Part shown: piece by piece, positions 56,716-64,000 of the stretch
Position numbering within the stretch: position 1 is the stretch's first letter
Layout: every line of letters starts with the position of its first letter
Source: Anadara kagoshimensis
Lineage: Eukaryota > Mollusca > Bivalvia > Arcoida > Arcidae
DNA length: 64,000 nucleotides
Assembly (NCBI GenBank): GCA_021292105.1
Contig: CM037857.1
Location: 29,498,371 to 29,562,370, forward strand
Direction of reading: 5' to 3'
Made by a program: the position numbers and the translations under genes
The notes under the pieces: model-generated
The model's input: the letters and a program-made list of their open reading frames with translations, nothing else
Databases searched by the model: none
Told to the model about the DNA's origin: nothing

Positions 56716-59700
56716 CACAGTATGTAAACTCCGGTGTACGTCTTCCGGAAGCTGGGATCGTCGAAGCGATCGTGTGATGTTGATAGTCTCAATGACTGAA
56801 GTTTAGAGGTATGTAAACGCTCAAAATTAAATTGTCAAGTCTTGGATACCATTTATAATTTTGGTTACTGAAGTCAGTAACACTTAGACATTACAATTTG
56901 CCCGCAAATATCACCATATAATGTCAAAAAACACAATTGATCATCGACAGCCAAGGAAAAGTCACCAACCTCCTTGGCGTAAGATTGAATTTTACCTTAA
57001 TTTAAAGCCGATCTTACCGTTTTATAAGGTAATTGGAACAAAGAAACATCAAAGAGTTTGAATACAAATCGCATATGCAAGATATACGTTTAAATATTTA
57101 ACTACAACAAGTATTATTTTTTACCCGGTGTACGATTAGCTGCAACTCTTGCAAAATCATAACAACCGCCTAGCTGGGATTTTAGTGTACATTAGCTGCA
57201 TTTATGTGAACATCTCTTCATACATATATTTGTGTTTGGTGTTGTTGTAAAACATAGTAAAATTAATTTTGTTCTCTGACAAAACGTTGCTTCGTGTTAA
57301 CTTGTTTAAAGAATTGGTTTTTCGTTGCATTTTCAACTTGAAAGAAGTTATTTTTAAGAATCCCAGTATTTTTCTTGCGAAATATGCAAATTTACTTCAA
57401 AATACAAACCCAACTTGGACCACCATCTGTAGATTCACAATAATTCAACAACCCGGCCATCTTATGGATATCAGTCGATTATCGTGTACATTATCGGAGT
57501 CAAAATCTTGTGAATCAACTATTTAGTGAATAAACCTTTCATTGCATTTAAGTCATCTCCTCCAAAACTACCTGGCCAAATTTGATGAAACTTAATGACA
57601 ATCATGCCTTGGTGAAGGGCTTTCTGGTTTGCACAAATGAGGGAGTTATGTCTCCTTTGGGTCCTATAAGGGAAATAGTAAAAATCTTTTCCTCTAAAGA
57701 TACAAGAGATTCATGTGTAGCATACTTAGGACATGTAGTAATCGTAGCTATAGGGCTTAAAATGGGGAAATGACAAGGTTCTTGAAGGGGAAATTGCTAA
57801 ACTACTATATTTGTCAGTGCATGATCTAGAAAACTATCAACTTTTTGTATAGGCATGTATATTAAAATATTGTAGGTATTAGCCTTAAGGTCATTATCGG
57901 CATGAACGGCAATGATCTCATTTGCATATCCGCCATGACAGTCCGCTATGAATAATGTCTTACTGAAGGGAAATAAAAGCGAAAGAAAACAAGTTCTTTT
58001 AAAAAAAGTCGATAACTCCGAACTTTCACTACACACATACATGATACCCGTAATGTTTATTTGTTAGTTTCATATCAAAATACAGGTTCCTCGGCGTGTT
58101 TAAATTTCGAAGCGTAAAGTGTGGTTGTCCTCTATATTTTCTCTTACAAAGCCAAAAAGTTCATAAGTTTTAATCTCGCCATTCTAAATACACAATCGGA
58201 AAACCAAAAGTGCCGAGGGCACATTCGATTCAATGATTTACAACCGTTAAAGATATGGAGTATTTGTTTCTGAACATTTATATATGCTTGGTTCCCAGAT
58301 AATTTGAAAATCTCGTATTTTCAGTAAATTCCACAAAGGGGGATTGAACTTATTTTTAAAATTCTAATAATAAAAAATTCCCCTTTAAAATTTTGTGGTA
58401 TTTTCTTTGTTTAGGGAGCATTTTCTTGTTACACCGTAGTTAACGTCATTTAAAAAAGGGGGGGATAATTTCATTACAGATAATCAGGGCCTTCGCGATT
58501 AAAAACGTCTGCTACGACGTCACAAAATATCTGTCTGGAAAACTCTAAACTTTTTGTATATGTATGGTTTTGGCGTTATCTACAATGGCGAAGTTCATTG
58601 GATCAAAGGTCAAGGTCATAGATGTGTAAGAATACTGAAAGGGCTTAGTTTTTTGCCTTTGTACTTTTTAATAGCTGTTCATACATTTATTGTAGCTAGA
58701 CCTTAAATATTTAGAAGTATACGGTAGCATTTTAGGATAAGTAATAATAAATTTGGAAATATCCTTACATTAGGTCCTATCTCTTGAAAATTAAAACAGT
58801 CCCTGTAATTTATGTGATTGTCCATTGACTTTCTACACGAGATATGACATATCCTGAGGTGAGCGTTAATGTCCTTGGTCCCCTGTTTATTTATCTATAA
58901 TCGGTTATTTTTATTTTATTTTTGTCGATTGATTTAAAAAGAAAGGAATGATTTATAGGTTCTGCTACTACCAACAACACGCTCTTTTCAATATATACGA
59001 TAGTTCAGTTTGTAATGCGGTTGGTGTAGGAGGTCGTGGGTTCGGAATCCGGCCTGGGTCTGACCAAGTCTTAAAAATAGGTAGTAAATACTCAATGTAC
59101 TCGGCATGTAGAAATGAAAGTCGCCGATTCATTCGAAAAAGACCTTAAAATCCGTTCCTTCATATCATAGCAGGCGTGACACCGTAAAGAACTCTTCCTA
59201 CACATTGTCCTTAGCGCACTGCAAAGGTCAATTTTTTATGGCTTCACATATAGCTGGCGACGTCTCCATATAAGTGAAATATTATTAACTTTTACGTCAA
59301 ACTGCATCTAATCAATCAATCTATTCATAAATAAAATGTATATTAAATGGCACCATATCCTTGATATTAGCATAAAGTTGTGAAGGGGTTTTCTCAACCG
59401 ATTATCTAAGAAAAATGTGAAAAATAGCAATAAATTGTACAATTTTCTGTACAGCTAGGCGTACATATTTTTCCACTAAAATCCCAGCTAGGCGTTCATG
59501 TTTTCATCAGCTAGGCGTACACTATCTGGAATCACCAGCGTGAAATTAAATCAGAATTTCTTCTAAACTGTCGCGTTTTGGGATAAAGGGATACGTCACC
59601 TTTGATCGTAACACTTGGTTTCTTAAATCAAATGCATTAAATGTGGTATTTATTATATCTTTATGCTCGGGAAATATAATTTATTTGACTTCTTTAAAAA

Positions 59701-59956
59701 TATCATTGATAAGTTGAATGATTAACAATCATTTTCTTCAAACTGAAACAATAAATGTTACCGACTGTATTCAAAACTAACTACGCTGTTATCCGCGATC
59801 AGTTTGAGTGTAATTGTTGCAGTGAAAGTATACAAGAAAACTTACTAGCAGCCAATATACTGTCACAGGACGACAGTGGAACCATTACTGTTGGCTTTTT
59901 CTTCGCTTCGACGATCCCAGCTTCCGGAAGACGTACACCAGAGTTTACATACTGTG
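56716..59956. mobile_element. Transposon Y: Transib-like ends, 5-bp duplication
   Basis: Left CACAGTATGTAAACTCCGG, right inverted (GAGTTTACATACTGTG). Inverted ends extend ~50 bp through GTGTACGTCTTCCGGAAGC and TGGGATCGTCGAAGCGA. AGTGT flanks both sides (56711-56715 and 59957-59961). A 21-bp exact inner inverted pair (CGCCTAGCTGGGATTTTAGT + G, at 57167-57187 and 59474-59494) lies beside TGTAC-N4-AGCT motifs. The 3.24-kb interior has a SINE at 58975-59325 and no transposase frame. It sits in intron 1 of the ANKRD53-like gene. Confidence 0.8.
58975..59325 (+). mobile_element. SINE copy inside transposon Y
   Basis: Box B-like GGGTTCGGAATCC, body with CAGGCGTGACACCGTAAAG and CACATTGTCCTTAGCGCAC, 3' end ATAGCTGGCGACGTCTCC then ATCAATCAATC. 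Same family as 6150-6480. Confidence 0.75.
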
Positions 59957-60336
59957 AGTGTACTGAGGCTGAGTTAGTCAGGGTGTTGTATAATATATAT
60001 AGGTCTATATAGATATACTTGATTGATTTAGGATGGACTTCCCTATTCTCGCAGTACTTACAGTAAATCGGCCATGCTGAAAACGAAAATTAAGAAACCT
60101 TCATGATTTTATAATGACTGCCCAACTTTCTGGTCTGGATCTTTAAATTTAGCCTTGTGACATAATGCTCATTTTTCATCCAAGAGAAACTATCAGTGTT
60201 CAATTAATACTGTGTCAGGGCACTCAGTAAGGAAGAGGATTTTTCAGGTGTTTCCTTCCTGTTGTTACACACCAACAGCCTAAAATCAAATTATCTCCGA
60301 CTATAATCATATATCATGATATATTTATTAACTTAC

Positions 60337-60522
60337 ATTTTTATCAAAATTTATCTGTCCCTTAGCTTCCCTCAAACTTTGTTTTAGCCATTCAACATCA
60401 CCAATGGCAGCTGCCATAAATTCGTCATCAGCAATCTTTTTGTCATTTGGTAGACGAGTTCTTCTTTTCCTTTGTGGTTTAGCGGAATCGGAACCCGTTT
60501 GTGTTTTTTCCGTTTCTGACAT
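60337..60522 (-). CDS. ANKRD53: ANKRD53-like exon 1: ankyrin repeat protein
   Basis: First exon (residues 1-62) of a ~551-residue, five-exon protein (human ANKRD53 is 530). The ATG at 60520-60522 opens a polar, basic leader (KPQRKRRTRLPNDKK), then the first half-ankyrin FMAAAIGDVEWLKQSL, strikingly like the FAAAVGNVEWLRFCL of vertebrate ANKRD53. The donor AAT-GTAAGT leaves phase 0 into exon 2. The whole protein is leader, four to five ankyrin units (about 34-185), charged helix (about 186-245), disordered tail. No signal peptide or membrane segment. In vertebrates ANKRD53 has been linked to spindle and chromosome alignment; the role here is inferred by similarity only. Confidence 0.88.
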
Positions 60523-61780
60523 TTTTTCTGAATAAGTAGAATGATCTACTAAAATATATTTAAATAGTGTTTCGTTTCATGAACCGAATTCAACAACTTT
60601 GGATTCCATTAATGGACACAGTCACGTATAATGCTAAAATAATCACTCCGAGTCCCCATAATTTATGACCTAGGCCGCCATGTTGTTTGGAACAGGTGCT
60701 CTAAGTAACCACCTTCTTGTTTTGTCCTGTAGTTTCGTTATTTATCGGTGCGTACTTTTCGTACATCAAGATGTCCGACTAATGTTCTATTCTTTTATCT
60801 CGGGATTACCTATCTTTTCACCATAGCATCCACTTCGTGTATGTAATGATTTCAAGAATATAACTATCACACAATAAATAAAAATGCGAATATATAGACC
60901 TTTCAGCAGTCCAGAGAAAATATACAATTTCTAGTTCGAACCTGCAGTAATAAATAGACTGAGTATCCGCCTTAAGATGGTAAGTATATTGCTGCAATAT
61001 TATTAATTTAATAATAACCGTTACCAAAGTAAAGCGGAAAATTCGGCCTATTTACAAATCTTGAACTTTTTTATAACTTCTTAGCTATGCAGTGTCATTA
61101 GAATAGTATACAGCAAAATGCTTATTTCAACTGGTAGTATCTTATATATATATGCGTGATGTGTATTAATTACCGTAGTAACGTGAGTAAATGGTAATGT
61201 ATGGGATTCTGATGGGAACAATTTTGACTGTTTTTTCACAAGAAAATCGGCATTAGACAATATCTTCTTGAAGACTGGACAAAATCACTTGATAATCAAA
61301 ACCTATAGACAATCTTTATATATTATATCTAGATTTTCAAAAACGTCCGACTCCGTGCCGCACCAAAGACTCTTTTCAAAAACTACAAAGTATGGTAAAA
61401 CAGATAATACTTCCACTGTATTAAAGACTTTATTACAGGACGGCAAGGTTAGTCTCACTTAGCATACATTTTAAAAACCATAGTCTCACTTAGCATACAT
61501 TTAAAAATCACCAATTTTACCTGAGACATGTACACCTGCTATAGTCCATTTCCTAATATGCATAATTATCACATAGTCAAATTTTAGTCTTTTTTTAAAA
61601 AGCAACAAAAAATAAAAATTAAAGAACATAAAATAATTATAATAATAAGTTAATAATAAATAAATTTCAAAGAAATTCATTCATTCATTCATTCATAATA
61701 AAGAAAACCCAGTAAAAGAATAAATAAATAAATAAATAAGAAATATAAATAATTTAATCAGTTAATTAATAAAAACAGTA
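60523..61780. other. 5' flank of ANKRD53-like gene and intergenic
   Basis: The probable promoter region of the gene lies here but no core element can be assigned. A short tandem duplication TAGTCTCACTTAGCATACAT occurs at about 61448-61500. No gene recognised. Confidence 0.45.
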
Positions 61781-61785
61781 AATAA

Positions 61786-64000
61786 AACGAGTACTAATGT
61801 AATGATAGATGCATCATTACAAATAAGGCGCCCAAACGAATAAAAATCAAGAATTTTAAACTTGTAATATTCTTTTCATTTTGAGATTTAATTTTATATA
61901 TAGAAGTAGTACATGAATCCAATTGGTTGAAATTCAAACAATAGGCAAAGTTGATTGACATCACCTATACCCAATATCACAACCTGTTGTTTTGATGAGC
62001 TAATGATGTGTTGATTTTAAATTAATCCAAGCATTTACCCATGTAATGTCATATTGATAACTAAATGCAGCTACTCTATTGAATTGAATAATAAATCATG
62101 CCCCAGGGATAACTGACCATTAGTGTTGCTTATAAAAAATATTTAACTTGAGAGCTTTTGGACATGGATCAGTGCTAACTTAAGTATCCTTGACAATAAA
62201 AATTCCTGCTTATTGTTTTAATTCTTAATAGCAACCATCCCATGAAGAAAACTATAGTTTGAGGATAGGGATCGCAAAGTTAGTACCTAGACCTACCTGT
62301 CCCCACCTCCTACTGGAATGACAATATGGGTTTACTTTAGTATCAGTCTATTCAACTTTTCATAAAGAATAAGAAAATATATATGTTAGGGGTGGGATCT
62401 CAACTGTTCAAAAGTTAGTACCCAGCCCCGCCTGTCCCCACCCTCCTCTGGAATAACGTCATTGGTATTTCTGCAGTATCACTCTATTCAACTTTTAAAA
62501 CAGAACTGCAAAATATATAGTTTCAGGGTGGGGATATCAACCATTTAAAAGTTAGTACCAAGCCCTGCCCATCCCCACCCTCCATCAGGAATGACCCCAT
62601 GGGATTTTCTTTAGTATCACTCTATTCAACTTTTCATGTAGAACCAGAAAATATATAGTTTATTGGTGGGGATCTCAACCGTTTAAAAGTTAGCCCACTG
62701 CCCCGCCCACCCTTATCCCTCCCTGATACCCCCGGGAACATCTTGTGATACAGACTTGTACATCTCGAGACACTGATCATGAATATATATGGTTTTATAG
62801 TACAAAATAAAGTATAAATGGCAAAATTGATCATTATTGTTTTTAAAACCCCGCCCTTTTGCCCTGCCCCTAATAACCCCATGGGCATTTTGGCTCGGCC
62901 TCTGGGAAAGAAGATGGGTATCAACCTTCATGTGAAGTTTGGTTAAGATTGGACCAACGGTCTTTGAGAAATTGGTTGGACAAGTTCATGGCTGGAAGAA
63001 GAAGAAGAGGAAGAATAATAATAATAACGAGTACTAATGTAATGATGGATGCATCATTACAAATAAGGCGCCCAAACGAATAAAAATCAAACCCTGTATT
63101 CGGAACACATATTATGACTTGTACTTTTGTTGCTTTTTCCATTTCCATGGCAACGGCTGAAAATTTTAACCTTTAAAAATTCTACATACAATAGAAAAAC
63201 TGTTGAGAAATTTTAAACTTGTAATGTTCTTTTCATTTTTAGATTTAATTTTATATAGAGAAGTAGTACATGAATCCAATTGGTTGAAATTCAAACAATA
63301 GGCAAAGTTGATTGACATCACCTATACCCAATATCACAAACCATTGTTTTGATGAGCTAATGATGTGTTGCCAAGCATTTATCCATATAATGTCATATTC
63401 ATAACTAAATGCAGCTACTCTATCGAATTGAATAATAAATCATGCCCCAGGGATAACTGACCATTAGTGTTGCTTATAAAAAGATTTATCTTGAGAGCTT
63501 TTAGACATGGATCAGTGGTTACTTAAGTATCCTTGACAATGAAAATTCATGCTTATTGTTTTAATTCTTAAACAAAATGATAGCAACCAGCTCATGAAGA
63601 AAACTGTAGTTTGAGGGTGGGGATCTCAAAGTTAGTACCTAGACCTACCTGTCTCCACCCTCCTATTGGAATGCCCATATGGGTTTACTTTAGTATCAAT
63701 CTATTCAACTTTTCATAAAGAATAAGAAAATATATATGTTAGGGGTGGGGATCTCAACTGATCAAAAGTTAGTACCCAGCCCCGCCTGTCCCTGCCCTCC
63801 TCTGGAAAACGCCATGGGCATTTCTTTAGTATCACTCTATTCAACTTTTAAAACAGAACCGGAAAATATATAGTTTCAGGGTGGGATATCAACCATTTAA
63901 AAGTTAGTACCAAGCCCCGCCCGTCCCCACCCTTCATAGGGAATGACCCCATGGGATTTTCTTAAGTATCATTCTATTCAACTTTTTATGTAGAACCAGA
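61786..64000 (+). repeat. 1.24-kb direct duplication with inner ~120-bp repeats
   Basis: GAGTACTAATGTAATGAT at 61788 recurs at 63030, and about 900 bp of sequence follows in the same order (CCAATTGGTTGAAATTCAAA, CATGCCCCAGGGATAACTGA). Each copy carries ~120-bp tandem units with TAGTATCACTCTATTCAACT and AAAAGTTAGTACC ... CCCCACCCTCC. The second copy is cut by the window edge. Open frames here are not genes. Confidence 0.9.

Larger units (their letters stand above)
53676..60336 (-). other. ANKRD53-like intron 1 (6.7 kb), transposon-rich
   Basis: Contains a repeat shared with 42475, at least three MITE-type elements, a poly-A/poly-C cluster (55562-55636) and transposon Y. No host exon is missing between exons 1 and 2, since the ankyrin fold is continuous across them. 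Confidence 0.8.

Noticed and set aside
59755-60012. An 85-residue Cys-containing frame at the right end of transposon Y
   Set aside because: It crosses the element boundary and duplication into flanking DNA, so it cannot be a transposase remnant as a unit.

Overview
This is eukaryotic, AT-rich, intron-rich DNA packed with repeats. It is most likely from a mollusc, probably a bivalve. The clues are phase-consistent GT-AG introns of several kb, metazoan protein families, tRNA-derived SINE copies with a 3' end (GACTGGGACATTAAAC then CAATCAATC) that I associate with molluscan genomes, and dispersed repeats rich in GGACGGACGG. I cannot name the species.

Two protein-coding genes can be assembled, both on the minus strand. 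(1) A complete five-exon gene at 33923..21290 encodes a 324-residue type II membrane protein. It matches beta-1,4-galactosyltransferase 7 (B4GALT7), the second enzyme of the glycosaminoglycan linker pathway. Its second intron is 9.3 kb and filled with nested transposons. (2) A five-exon gene at 60522..48040 encodes about 551 residues and resembles ANKRD53: an N-terminal ankyrin block, a basic/acidic helix and a long low-complexity tail. No other host gene is convincing; nearly all remaining open frames are chance or repeat-driven.

Layout: 1-1.6 kb, minisatellite running off the edge; 1.6-10.5 kb, MITEs, SINEs, a dispersed repeat called here 'D', and two TTAA-flanked elements, one a 1-kb palindrome; 10.6-17.4 kb, about 190 copies of a 36-bp satellite; 17.5-18 kb, a 39-bp minisatellite; 20.3-21.3 kb, a ~60-bp array; 21.3-33.9 kb, B4GALT7; 35.2-36.2 kb, a ~55-bp array; 37.2-40.3 kb, a 3-kb element with ~490-bp inverted ends carrying a nested palindromic insertion; 43.3-44.5 kb, two abutting minisatellites; 48.0-60.5 kb, the ANKRD53-like gene; 61.8-64 kb, a 1.24-kb direct duplication running off the right edge.

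The most interesting signals are two transposons, 'X' (25547-31436) and 'Y' (56716-59956). Both begin and end with CACAGTG-like heptamers and are flanked by 5-bp direct repeats (AATCT and AGTGT). That is the signature of the Transib/RAG-like transposase group. Both also carry inverted arrays of the motif TGTAC-N4-AGCT roughly 410-450 bp inside each end. Neither encodes a visible transposase. A 5'-truncated RTE-like retrotransposon sits inside X and splits one of these motifs. Just upstream of X, a mariner copy is broken by a frameshift and by a 1.1-kb foldback element inserted at its stop codon. The 36-bp satellite appears to have grown from the interior of a MITE family ('A') that also occurs as ordinary copies in the window.
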